This document shows, in pieces, positions 17,925-26,271 of a stretch of DNA of 64,000 bases. This stretch comes from Vibrio furnissii CIP 102972 (lineage in GTDB: Bacteria; Pseudomonadota; Gammaproteobacteria; Enterobacterales; Vibrionaceae), in assembly GCF_000176175.1 (NCBI RefSeq), contig NZ_ACZP01000013.1, forward strand, positions 885,695 to 949,694. Direction: 5' to 3'. Below the pieces are notes generated by a model that saw nothing but the letters and a program-made list of their open reading frames with translations, was not told where the DNA came from and made no database searches. Position 1 is the first letter of the stretch, and the number at the start of each line of letters is the position of its first letter. Made by a program: the position numbers and the translations under genes.

Positions 17925-18266
17925 GATCGCCGTCCTTCCGTATATCTTCTTGTCTTCTTTTTTCTTCTCTTCTTTTGTCTCTGTTGATCTCCGTCGTCAA
18001 ACACGCGCAATGAAGCCTCGTCTCCGTTTTCCTTTGGATTTCTATACAGGGGTTTGCCTGTTGTACAGGTCGTTGAACAGTATTCGCGTCACCATAAAGC
18101 ACCACCGCGATCACAAAACATCGCACTTGGCGAACAAAAAACACACAACCAAATTCAATAAAATAATAAATATAATCAATAGGATAAGTTAAAAACCACG
18201 CATCACTGATTTGAATTCGTGCATTCCATAAGCGAATTATCACTTGATCAGTACCGCATTTGATAA
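17925..18266. other. Non-coding region upstream of sulA
   Basis: About 340 bases. The left end is a long pyrimidine-rich run (17932-17990, mostly T and C) and the right half is AT rich. Frames exist on both strands, but none has a ribosome site or family resemblance, so I see no gene here. Confidence 0.4.
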
Positions 18267-18286
18267 TACTGTATACACATACAGCA
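18267..18286. promoter_or_regulatory. LexA (SOS) box upstream of sulA
   Basis: TACTGTATACACATACAGCA matches the gammaproteobacterial LexA consensus CTGT-N8-ACAG exactly in its half-sites and nearly so in its flanks. It ends 19 bases before the sulA ATG, a position where bound LexA would block transcription. Confidence 0.88.
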
Positions 18287-18305
18287 TGTATGAAAGGACA
18301 GTATT

Positions 18306-18701
18306 ATGCTTCACGCAGATTTCAAGACCACACGTTTTGTAAACCACACTTACAACACCACCCGTTACACCCCACAAGGGGCTAACACCGGCATGATGTC
18401 TCGCCTGGCTAATTTATCGCAGCAGCAACAGTGGATTCTTTACACTGCCCAGTGCCCGCGTCCTCAATACGATGAGCTCAATGCGCATCACGTACAGTGC
18501 GGAAAAATTATTCATATGAAACCTTCTCAGTCTCACTCCGAAATCGAAATCGTGATGAAAGCGATTCAATCCGGCAACGCCAGTGCGATTGTGGCCTCGG
18601 GCAACATCGACATCGTCAGCCAAAAATTGCTGGCACAATTGGCGGCTGAACATCACTGTGAAGTCTTCTTCCTCTCCGGCATCCCGACCGCTTTCCATTA
18701 A
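18306..18701 (+). CDS. sulA: SOS cell-division inhibitor SulA
   Basis: A 131-residue SulA-family protein. The region WILYTAQCPRP, then KIIHMKPSQSHSEIEIVMKA and GNASAIVAS, corresponds to the core of SulA, which binds FtsZ and blocks its polymerisation during DNA damage. The N-terminus (about 1-40) is polar and variable, as usual. AAAGGA precedes the ATG. The adjoining LexA box supports the call independently of the sequence match. Single gene followed by a terminator. Confidence 0.87.
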   Translation: MLHADFKTTRFVNHTYNTTRYTPQGANTGMMSRLANLSQQQQWILYTAQCPRPQYDELNAHHVQCGKIIHMKPSQSHSEIEIVMKAIQSGNASAIVASGNIDIVSQKLLAQLAAEHHCEVFFLSGIPTAFH

Positions 18702-18739
18702 TTGTGCTTTTCCATTAAGGATGATTATCACTGTCTTTT

Positions 18740-18764
18740 CCCTCCGTTTCGGCGGAGGGCTTTT
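18740..18764 (+). terminator. Terminator after sulA
   Basis: CCCTCCG-TTTCGG-CGGAGGG followed by CTTTT. Confidence 0.8.
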
Positions 18765-18845
18765 CTGCCGTGCTCACGGATTCCCCCTGATCTTCACATT
18801 CCCCCACTGTAAAATAGAGTGACCAGACAAAGCACTGAGTTATTT

Positions 18846-18861
18846 AAGCAAACGTTTGCTT
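18846..18861. promoter_or_regulatory. PurR box upstream of purC
   Basis: AAGCAAACGTTTGCTT is a perfect 16-bp palindrome containing the GCAAACGTTTGC PurR core. It lies upstream of the purC promoter element, where PurR with hypoxanthine or guanine would repress. Confidence 0.88.
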
Positions 18862-18886
18862 TTTCTCTGGCGACAGAAAATAGTTC

Positions 18887-18895
18887 TGGTATGAT
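18887..18895 (+). promoter_or_regulatory. Extended -10 promoter of purC
   Basis: TGG-TATGAT forms an extended -10 element, 26 bases beyond the PurR box and 86 bases before the ATG. No strong -35 is visible, as is usual for extended -10 promoters. Confidence 0.55.
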
Positions 18896-18980
18896 GCGCT
18901 CAGTATTTGATATCTCATCCCGTTTTTACGCTACGGATATCTTCTCTCAACGACGTTTGAAATAAGATAGGAATGTCTAA

Positions 18981-20084
18981 ATGAGCCTTGCTGACCAAGT
19001 TCTTGCCGTCAATGACGACCTCCCCATCCGCACCAACCAACCTGTTCACAGCGGCAAAGTCCGCTCGGTATACTGGCTAACTGAAGACGACAGCCGTCGC
19101 CTGATCAAAGAAAAAGGCTACAACGTTGCCGAAGATGCGCCACTGGCCATCATGGTGATCAGTGACCGAATTTCTGCTTTTGACTGTATCTGGCACGCCG
19201 AAGGCGGCGTCAACGGGGTTCCGGGCAAAGGTGCGGCACTGAACGCGATTTCAAACCACTGGTTTAAGCTATTTCAAGAAAATGGCCTAGCCGACAGCCA
19301 TATTCTGGACATCCCTCACCCGTTTGTGTGGATCGTACAAAAAGCCAAACCAATCAAGATTGAAGCGATTTGCCGCCAGTACATCACCGGTTCGATGTGG
19401 CGAGCGTACTCAAAAGGCGAACGCGAATTCTGTGGTATTGCGCTGCCAGAAGGTCTGGAAAAAGATAAAGCGCTGCCAGAACTGCTGATGACGCCATCAA
19501 CCAAAGGCATTCTGAAAGGCATTCCCGGCGTACCGGAAGCGGACGACGTCAATATCACACGTCAGAACATTGAAGATAACTTTGCAGCATTCAACTTCAG
19601 CAAAGCGTCAGACATCGCGCTGTATGAAAAACTGCTGAAAGAAGGCTTTGGCGTGATCAGCGATGCGCTGAAAGCAATTGGTCAGATTTTCGTCGACACC
19701 AAGTTTGAATTTGGCTACGTGACCGATGCCAATGGCGTTGAAAAACTGATCTATATGGATGAAGTGGGTACGCCTGACTCATCTCGTATTTGGGATGCGC
19801 AGGAATACCAAGCAGGTAAGATTGTCGAAAACTCAAAAGAAGGGTTCCGTCAGTTCCTGTTGAACTACTTCCCAGATCCAGACATTCTGCTCAACAAAGA
19901 GCGCATGCCTGAGCGTGAAGCTCTCGCACGTGATAACGCGTTGCCTCTAGAATCACTGATGGACATCTCACGTACTTACCTTGGCATTGCCGAGAAAATC
20001 GTCGGCCATCCGATTGAGCTAAGCACGAATCCAAAACAGGAAATCATCGACGTACTGGCAAAAGAGTACGGTTTGATCGATTAA
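18981..20084 (+). CDS. purC: Phosphoribosylaminoimidazole-succinocarboxamide synthase
   Basis: A 367-residue SAICAR synthetase. It condenses CAIR with aspartate using ATP, in de novo purine synthesis. Recognisable blocks are [10 protein letters not shown] (substrate entry), the [13 protein letters not shown] segment, the [12 protein letters not shown] loop and [14 protein letters not shown] near the C-terminal third. It belongs to the longer (about 367 aa) class found in Vibrio, rather than the 237 aa E. coli type. A PurR operator lies upstream. Convergent with the gabT operon across a shared terminator. Confidence 0.95.
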   Translation: MSLADQVLAVNDDLPIRTNQPVHSGKVRSVYWLTEDDSRRLIKEKGYNVAEDAPLAIMVISDRISAFDCIWHAEGGVNGVPGKGAALNAISNHWFKLFQENGLADSHILDIPHPFVWIVQKAKPIKIEAICRQYITGSMWRAYSKGEREFCGIALPEGLEKDKALPELLMTPSTKGILKGIPGVPEADDVNITRQNIEDNFAAFNFSKASDIALYEKLLKEGFGVISDALKAIGQIFVDTKFEFGYVTDANGVEKLIYMDEVGTPDSSRIWDAQEYQAGKIVENSKEGFRQFLLNYFPDPDILLNKERMPEREALARDNALPLESLMDISRTYLGIAEKIVGHPIELSTNPKQEIIDVLAKEYGLID

Positions 20085-20108
20085 GTGTTTCATCCCGCAT
20101 GAAATAGA

Positions 20109-20142
20109 AAAACGGTCCCGCTGATTCAGCCGGACCGTTTTT
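20109..20142. terminator. Bidirectional terminator, purC / gabT operon
   Basis: AAAACGGTCC and GGACCGTTTT form a ten-bp stem around a 13-base loop, with T and A runs for both directions. Confidence 0.88.
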
Positions 20143-20242
20143 GTTGGTGTCGAGGCCAAGCGAGCGCGATGGAAACCCACCCATCGCGTTCTTCTGATCA
20201 TCAGGCCATATCTGCAAACAGCCTGAATGAAATCAACATCGG

Positions 20243-21514
20243 TTAGATGAGTGTGCTCAGCGCTTGCTTGACTTTGTCTAGGCCTTCACGCAGGACGTCC
20301 GCCTCAATCGTCAGTGGTGGCAGGAAGCGAATCACGTTGCCTTTCACGCCACACGAAAGCAGGATCACGCCCTGTTCGCGCGCCGCAGCCACCAACGATT
20401 TCGTCAGTTCGGCCATCGGTTTGCCATCGTTCGGGTCAATAAACTCCATCGCGATCATCGCGCCCAAATGACGCACATCCCCGATTTGTGGCCAGCGTTG
20501 CTGCCACGATTTCAGTTCGGTTGTCATCACTTCACCGATATCCAGCGCTTTTTCACACAGACGCTCTTCTTCGATGATCTTGAGCACTTCCAGCCCCGCC
20601 ACACAACCGAGCGGAGAACCCGCATAGGTGCCGCCCAAGCCACCCGGCGCTGCCGAATCCATCACTTGGGCTTTCCCCACCACAGCTGAAATCGGGAATC
20701 CGCCTGCAATGCCTTTGGCCATGGTCATCAGATCCGGTTCAACACCCAGATATTCGGTGGCAAACAGTTTACCGGTGCGCGCAAAACCCGTCTGAATTTC
20801 GTCGGCGATCAGCATGATGCCGTGACGATTACACAACTCGCGCAGTGCATGAGCAAACGCTGGGGGAGCGGCGTAGAAGCCGCCCTCTCCCTGCACAGGT
20901 TCAAAGATGATCGCGGCCACACGTGAGGGCTCGATATCACACGCGAACAGATCATCCAGCGCCTGTAAACTTTGCTCAATAGAAATACCGTGCACATCAT
21001 TTGGGTACGGCACGTGGAAAATTTCGCCCGGGAACGGACCAAAGCTGCTCTTGTAGGGCGCTACTTTGCCCGTCAGTCCCATGGTCATGTTCGTGCGGCC
21101 GTGGAAGCCGCCTTTAAATGCAATCACGCCCGGTCGGCCAGTATGAGCACGCGCGATTTTCACGGCGTTTTCCACCGCTTCAGCGCCAGTGGTCAGAAAG
21201 ATCGCTTTCTTCTCTGAAGGGCCCGGCGCGCGGCGGGTCAGCGCCTCAGCCAGCTCAATGAATGACGCATACGGCGTCACCATCGAACAGGTGTGGGAGA
21301 AACGCTGCAATTGCGCGGTCACGGCAGCCACAATGCGCGGGTGCGAGTGGCCGGTGTTGTTGACCGCAATCCCCGCAGCGAAATCGATGTAACGATTGCC
21401 TTCGATGTCCCACAACTGCGCGTTATTCGCTTTTTCTACGTAAATCGGACTCAGGTTCGCCATACCATTGGCGATCACCTGCTGCTTTCTTTCCTGCCAT
21501 TGAGAGTTATTCAT
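20243..21514 (-). CDS. gabT: 4-aminobutyrate aminotransferase (GABA-T)
   Basis: A 423-residue class III PLP aminotransferase. It moves the amino group of GABA to 2-oxoglutarate, giving succinate semialdehyde and glutamate. The pyridoxal-binding Lys is Lys267 in MTMAKGIAGGFP, and the ADEIQTGFARTGK block precedes it. In this operon it plays the part PuuE has in E. coli, so either name could apply. AAGGA precedes the ATG, overlapping the end of gabD by design of the operon (11-base gap). It is the last gene of the eight-gene operon. Confidence 0.93.
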   Translation of the reverse strand: MNNSQWQERKQQVIANGMANLSPIYVEKANNAQLWDIEGNRYIDFAAGIAVNNTGHSHPRIVAAVTAQLQRFSHTCSMVTPYASFIELAEALTRRAPGPSEKKAIFLTTGAEAVENAVKIARAHTGRPGVIAFKGGFHGRTNMTMGLTGKVAPYKSSFGPFPGEIFHVPYPNDVHGISIEQSLQALDDLFACDIEPSRVAAIIFEPVQGEGGFYAAPPAFAHALRELCNRHGIMLIADEIQTGFARTGKLFATEYLGVEPDLMTMAKGIAGGFPISAVVGKAQVMDSAAPGGLGGTYAGSPLGCVAGLEVLKIIEEERLCEKALDIGEVMTTELKSWQQRWPQIGDVRHLGAMIAMEFIDPNDGKPMAELTKSLVAAAREQGVILLSCGVKGNVIRFLPPLTIEADVLREGLDKVKQALSTLI

Positions 21515-21525
21515 CGCTATGTTCC

Positions 21526-22959
21526 TTATCCTTTGAGTCCGCCAAAGCAGAGGTATTTGATGTCCAGATATTCGTCGATGCCTTGTTTGGCACCTTCCCG
21601 GCCGATGCCGGATTGTTTGACGCCGCCAAATGGCGCGACTTCCGTTGAAATCATGCCGTCGTTGATGCCGACCATGCCGTATTCAAGTGCTTCTGCGACC
21701 TGCCAAATGCGAGCAATGTTCTGGCTGTAGAAGTACGCCGCCAAGCCGTAAATGGTGTCGTTGGCCATCTCAATCAGTTCAGCGTCGCTGTGGAAACGAA
21801 TCACCGGCGCAACCGGACCGAAGATCTCTTCCTGCACGATGTCCATATCGTGGCGGACATCCGTCAGAATGCACGGCTGAATAAACAGACCATCCAGCGA
21901 CGCTTTGCCCGTCAATTGGGTCGCACCCTGCTCGACCGCAGTTTCGATCAGCGCCAGAATGTTCTCTTTGGCCTTTTGCTCAATGACCGGGCCGACCGTC
22001 ACGCCATCATCCAAGCCATTGCCCACGACGAGCTTTTCCACTTCTTGTTTGAAACGATTGACGAACGCGTCGTAGACGGAATCATGCACGTAGAAACGGT
22101 TTGCACACACGCAGGTTTGCCCGGCATTACGAAACTTCGATGCCATCGCGCCTTTGACCGCCAGCTCAATGTCCGCATCATCAAACACGATGAACGGCGC
22201 ATTGCCGCCAAGTTCCATCGACATGCGTTTCACGCTGCTTGCGCACTGCGCCATCAGCAGTCGGCCGACATGCGTCGATCCGGTGAATGACAACTTGCGA
22301 ATCAGCGGGCTGGTGGTAAACAGCTCACCAATCATGGACGACGATTCATTGACCACCAGCTGCAACACATCGCGCGGTACACCCGCCTGATACGCTAGCT
22401 CTGCAACTGCAAATGCCGACAGCGGCGTCTGGTTGGCCGGCTTACAGATGAACGCGCACCCGGCCGCCAGTGCTGGCGCCGCTTTGCGGGTGATCATCGC
22501 AATCGGGAAATTCCACGGCGTGATGGCGCAAGCCACACCGATCGGCTGTTTGATGGTGACGATGCGTTTGTCGTTGGCCGGTGTGGGAATCGACTCGCCG
22601 TACGTACGCTTGCCCTCTTCAGCAAACCATTGAATGAAACTGGCACCGTACGCCACTTCGCCTTTGGCTTCCGCCAGCGGCTTGCCCTGCTCCAGCGTCA
22701 TCAGGCGACCGAGGTCATCCTGATTGGCCATGATCAAGTCATACCAACGTTCAAGAATGGCGCCGCGCTCTTTTGCAGTACGCGTTTGCCATGCTTTTTG
22801 TGCCAAATGTGCGCGTTCAATTGCATCCAGAATTTCGCCTTCACTTTGGGTCGGAAGGTAACCTAAAACATCGCCGGTCGCCGGATTTGAGACGGCCAAC
22901 TCCATGCCGCAGGGTTCACCAAGGAACGCCAGCAGCGCTTTATTTTTTATCTGTTCCAT
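21526..22959 (-). CDS. gabD: Succinate-semialdehyde dehydrogenase
   Basis: A 477-residue aldehyde dehydrogenase that oxidises succinate semialdehyde to succinate with NAD(P)+. The catalytic Cys is in NAGQTCVCANR and the general-base Glu in MELGGNAPFIVF, and the two-Cys arrangement CVC is typical of GabD. AGGT lies seven bases before the ATG. It works downstream of gabT in the same transcript, finishing the route from agmatine and putrescine into the citric acid cycle. A glutarate-semialdehyde role is possible, but the neighbours favour succinate semialdehyde. Confidence 0.92.
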   Translation of the reverse strand: MEQIKNKALLAFLGEPCGMELAVSNPATGDVLGYLPTQSEGEILDAIERAHLAQKAWQTRTAKERGAILERWYDLIMANQDDLGRLMTLEQGKPLAEAKGEVAYGASFIQWFAEEGKRTYGESIPTPANDKRIVTIKQPIGVACAITPWNFPIAMITRKAAPALAAGCAFICKPANQTPLSAFAVAELAYQAGVPRDVLQLVVNESSSMIGELFTTSPLIRKLSFTGSTHVGRLLMAQCASSVKRMSMELGGNAPFIVFDDADIELAVKGAMASKFRNAGQTCVCANRFYVHDSVYDAFVNRFKQEVEKLVVGNGLDDGVTVGPVIEQKAKENILALIETAVEQGATQLTGKASLDGLFIQPCILTDVRHDMDIVQEEIFGPVAPVIRFHSDAELIEMANDTIYGLAAYFYSQNIARIWQVAEALEYGMVGINDGMISTEVAPFGGVKQSGIGREGAKQGIDEYLDIKYLCFGGLKG

Positions 22960-22980
22960 TTTGTTTACCTGAGTGACGTA

Positions 22981-24069
22981 TTAACGAGCGGCGGGAATCT
23001 GCTGGGTAATACAGTGTATGTTGCCGCCACCGAGCAGGATTTCTCGCGTGGCGACGCCAATGATCTCGTAATCGGGCAGCGCGGTTTGCAGTACCGCGAT
23101 CGCTTGCTTGTCCATCGTGTCATCCAGCAGCGGCAGAAAAATGCTCTGGTTACACATCAGAAAATTCGCGTATGAGCCGCCGAGTCGTTCACCCGCCGCG
23201 CGCTTCATCCCTTGTGAAGCTGCAATGCCCGCAGCTTCATGTTCATCCAGGTAGAGCGGCCCGGGAATCGGCAACTTGTGCACCACAATGCGCCGGCCCT
23301 CTGCATCGGTTTCACGCTTGAGCACATCGTATGCTTGGCGCGAAATCGCATACTGCGGGTCAGATTCATCGTCGCACCAACTGAGCACCACTTCACCCGG
23401 CGCAATCACGTGCATCAGGTTGTCGACATGGCCGTCGGTTTCGTCGTTAAACAGACCGCGCGGCAGCCAAATCACTTTGCGAATGCCCAGATATTGCGCC
23501 AGTTGCGCTTCAATCGCTTCACGGCTGAGGTGCGGGTTGCGCCCCGGAGAGAGTAAACACTCTTCCGTGGTATACAGCGTGCCTTCGCCATCGGTGTGAA
23601 TCGCGCCGCCTTCCAGCACAAACGGCGCTTGGTAGTGGTCGACATTCAGTTGATTGCAGATCTGCCCCGCGACTTGGTCGTCTTCACGCCAGTGTGCATA
23701 CAAGCCATTGTATTCACCGCCCCACGCATTGAATTGCCAACTGATGCCGCGGCGTTCGCCGTCAGCATTCACCACCATCGTCGGGCCGATATCACGCATC
23801 CACGCATCGTTGTATGCCATTTCCACCACCGAAATCGGCTCAGGTAGCAAGGCACGCGCCGCCTCAAGATAGTCCGCGGTGACCGCGACGGTGACTTTGG
23901 CTTTGCGGCTGATCGCCATCGCGACATCCGCAAAAGCGCGCTGCGCAGGCTCGCCGTTGTCGCGCCAGTTGTCCGGGCGAAACGGCCACGCCATCCACAC
24001 TTGCTCCTGCGGCGCGAATTCGGCCGGGAAGTAAAATCCGTTCTGTTTGGGTGTGCCGGTAAGTTCCAT
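22981..24069 (-). CDS. aguA: Agmatine deiminase
   Basis: A 362-residue member of the guanidino-group modifying superfamily. It hydrolyses agmatine to N-carbamoylputrescine and ammonia. The catalytic Cys is Cys353 in LLGGGNIHCITQQ at the C-terminus, and conserved active-site blocks include NDAWMRDIGP and FNDETDGHVDN with the catalytic His. GGAGGT precedes the ATG. It lies 14 bases after aguB, in reverse of pathway order, which is common for this pair. Confidence 0.95.
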   Translation of the reverse strand: MELTGTPKQNGFYFPAEFAPQEQVWMAWPFRPDNWRDNGEPAQRAFADVAMAISRKAKVTVAVTADYLEAARALLPEPISVVEMAYNDAWMRDIGPTMVVNADGERRGISWQFNAWGGEYNGLYAHWREDDQVAGQICNQLNVDHYQAPFVLEGGAIHTDGEGTLYTTEECLLSPGRNPHLSREAIEAQLAQYLGIRKVIWLPRGLFNDETDGHVDNLMHVIAPGEVVLSWCDDESDPQYAISRQAYDVLKRETDAEGRRIVVHKLPIPGPLYLDEHEAAGIAASQGMKRAAGERLGGSYANFLMCNQSIFLPLLDDTMDKQAIAVLQTALPDYEIIGVATREILLGGGNIHCITQQIPAAR

Positions 24070-24083
24070 ATCCGACCTCCGCG

Positions 24084-24953
24084 TTATTGTCCGGTCAGCG
24101 ACTGAATCGCGCCGTAAAGATCCGGACGACGGTCGCGGAACAAGCCCCAGCTATGACGCGCTTGAGCCGTCTGCTCAAGGTCGATGGTCGCATAGAGGAT
24201 GGTCTCTTCATGGCGCTCCGCTTCCGCCAGTTTCTTCCCGGTGTGGTCGGTAATAAATGACGAGCCGTAGAAGGTGGTTTCGATGCCATCATCGGTTTCA
24301 ACGCCGGTGCGGTTAGACGCAATCACCGGCACCAAATTCGCCGCCGAATGGCCTTGCATGGTGCGCTGCCAATGGTCGCGTGAATCCAGCGTGGGATCTT
24401 GTGGCTCCGAGCCAATCGCAGTCGGGTAGAAAATGGCTTCTGCGCCCGCGAGCGCCAAGCTGCGCGCCAACTCAGGGAACCATTGATCCCAACAGATGCC
24501 AACACCAAAGCGACCAAAACGGGTATCCCATACTTTGAAACCCGTATCGCCGGGGCTGAAGTAGAATTTTTCACTGTAACCCGGCCCATCCGGAATGTGC
24601 GATTTGCGGTAGTTGTCCAGCACGGTGCCGTCCGCATCCACCATCACCAGTGAGTTGAAAAAGCTGTTGCCCGCTTTTTCAAAGTAAGACACCGGAATCA
24701 CCACATTGAACTCTTTCGCCAACAGGCTCATCTCTTTAATCAGGCGGCACTGGTCGGTTTCTTCGGCCAGCGAGAAATATTTCGCTTCCTGCTTTTTGCA
24801 GAAATACGGTGCGGCAATCAGTTCCTGCAGCACCACCACATTCGCACCATGTGACGCAGCTTCTGCCACCGCTAGACGGATCTTGTTGAGGTTCTGTTCC
24901 ACATCCCAAGAGATCGCCAATTGAACACACGCAAAGGTTACGTTTCTAGACAT
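24084..24953 (-). CDS. aguB: N-carbamoylputrescine amidohydrolase
   Basis: A 289-residue nitrilase-superfamily enzyme. It splits N-carbamoylputrescine to putrescine, CO2 and ammonia. The Glu-Lys-Cys triad is visible as Glu44 (LQELIAAPYF), Lys117 (NYRKSHIPDG) and Cys154 (GVGICWDQWFPE). Length and motifs match AguB closely. It sits between puuB and aguA; its product is the substrate of the divergent gene product PuuA. Confidence 0.95.
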   Translation of the reverse strand: MSRNVTFACVQLAISWDVEQNLNKIRLAVAEAASHGANVVVLQELIAAPYFCKKQEAKYFSLAEETDQCRLIKEMSLLAKEFNVVIPVSYFEKAGNSFFNSLVMVDADGTVLDNYRKSHIPDGPGYSEKFYFSPGDTGFKVWDTRFGRFGVGICWDQWFPELARSLALAGAEAIFYPTAIGSEPQDPTLDSRDHWQRTMQGHSAANLVPVIASNRTGVETDDGIETTFYGSSFITDHTGKKLAEAERHEETILYATIDLEQTAQARHSWGLFRDRRPDLYGAIQSLTGQ

Positions 24954-24981
24954 CGGATTGTTCCTTTTACTCGCAGGCTGA

Positions 24982-26259
24982 TTAAATCGCTAATTTGTCG
25001 CGCAGGTTGTAGTACGCCGCGCCGAGCGCAGTGAATGGCACTTGGAAGTGGCGACCACCCGGGAAGGCGTAATGTTTGAGCGATGCAAAGGCATCGAAAC
25101 GTTCCGCGTGACCAGTCAATGCTTCTGCCAGCAATTTGCCCGCTAGATGCGTGCACGTCACACCATGGCCACTGTAGCCTTGCAGGTAATAGATGTTATC
25201 GGCAAAGGCGCCGAACTGCGGCATGCGCGAGTACGTGAGCAGGAAGTTGCCCGTCCAAGCAAAATCGATTTTCTTGCCTTTGAGTTGTGGGAACACGGTT
25301 TCCATCTTCGGACGAATCAGTTTTTCGATGTCGTTTGGATCGCGCGCGCCGTACACCACACCACCCCCAAACAGCATGCGGTTGTCGGCCGTGAGGCGGA
25401 AATAGTCCAGCAGATAGTTACAATCTTCGACACAGTAACGCTGTGGTAGCAGCTCGCTTGCCAATTCATCACTCAGCACTTCGGTAGTCACAATCTGAGT
25501 GCCGCACGGAATCGCCTTGTTGCTGATATTGGGCGCCAAACCGCCGAGATACGCGTTGCCGGCCAACACCAGATATTTGGCTTTGACCGACCCATTCGCC
25601 GTGTGCGCGACAGGGTTCGCCCCTTTTTCGATGCGCGTGACTGCCGACTGTTCAAAGATCTGCCCCCCAAGAGACAAAATCACTTCAGCTTCACCCAGCG
25701 CCAGTTTCAACGGATGAATGTGACCGCCACGCATATCAAGCAAGCCGCCTTCGTAGGCGTCGGTGCCGATCATGGTTTGCAGCTCTTGTTTGTCCAGCAG
25801 TGTCAGATCGTGGTTGCCGTAGCGTTCCCAATGATGTTTGTGCGCGGCCAGCCCAGCTTGTTGCTTCTTGTTGACCGAAGTAAACAGGCCGCCCTGACGG
25901 TAATCACAATCGATGTTATGGTCTTTGATCAGGCCGCGAATGATGTCGCCGCCTTCGAAAATCATGTTGCACAGTGATTGCGCCACATCCGGTGAGTACC
26001 GTTTTTCAATCACGTCGACATCACGGCTGTAGCTGTTCACAATTTGGCCGCCGTTGCGACCGGTGGCGCCAAAGCCCACTTTGGCACTTTCCAGCACCAC
26101 GACTTTGAAACCTTTCTGCGCCAGATGCAGCGCTGAAGAGAGGCCACTGAATCCAGCGCCAACAATACAGATATCGCACTCCATGTCGCCTTCAAGCACA
26201 GGGAAATCACGATGGTAATTCGCCGTTGCGGCGTAATATGAACTGGTATGATTAATCAC
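24982..26259 (-). CDS. puuB: Gamma-glutamylputrescine oxidase
   Basis: A 425-residue FAD-dependent amine oxidase of the DAO/PuuB family. The N-terminal dinucleotide fold is CDICIVGAGFSGLSSALHLA (about 29-48), and GFGATGRNGGQ is the family's second FAD contact. It oxidises gamma-glutamylputrescine to gamma-glutamyl-gamma-aminobutyraldehyde, releasing ammonia and H2O2. It lies 12 bases from puuC in the same operon. Other glycine-oxidase-like substrates are conceivable, but the context makes PuuB very likely. Confidence 0.93.
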   Translation of the reverse strand: MINHTSSYYAATANYHRDFPVLEGDMECDICIVGAGFSGLSSALHLAQKGFKVVVLESAKVGFGATGRNGGQIVNSYSRDVDVIEKRYSPDVAQSLCNMIFEGGDIIRGLIKDHNIDCDYRQGGLFTSVNKKQQAGLAAHKHHWERYGNHDLTLLDKQELQTMIGTDAYEGGLLDMRGGHIHPLKLALGEAEVILSLGGQIFEQSAVTRIEKGANPVAHTANGSVKAKYLVLAGNAYLGGLAPNISNKAIPCGTQIVTTEVLSDELASELLPQRYCVEDCNYLLDYFRLTADNRMLFGGGVVYGARDPNDIEKLIRPKMETVFPQLKGKKIDFAWTGNFLLTYSRMPQFGAFADNIYYLQGYSGHGVTCTHLAGKLLAEALTGHAERFDAFASLKHYAFPGGRHFQVPFTALGAAYYNLRDKLAI

Positions 26260-26271
26260 AGCTAACTCCTT

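Noticed and set aside
17881..18243. Minus-strand frame of 120 codons upstream of sulA
   Set aside because: It crosses a terminator and a pyrimidine-rich intergenic stretch, lacks a ribosome site, and has no family-like sequence.
20143..20242. Possible regulatory RNA between the purC/gabT terminator and gabT
   Set aside because: Only 100 bases, without a promoter-like element or separate terminator. I saw no reason to call a gene.
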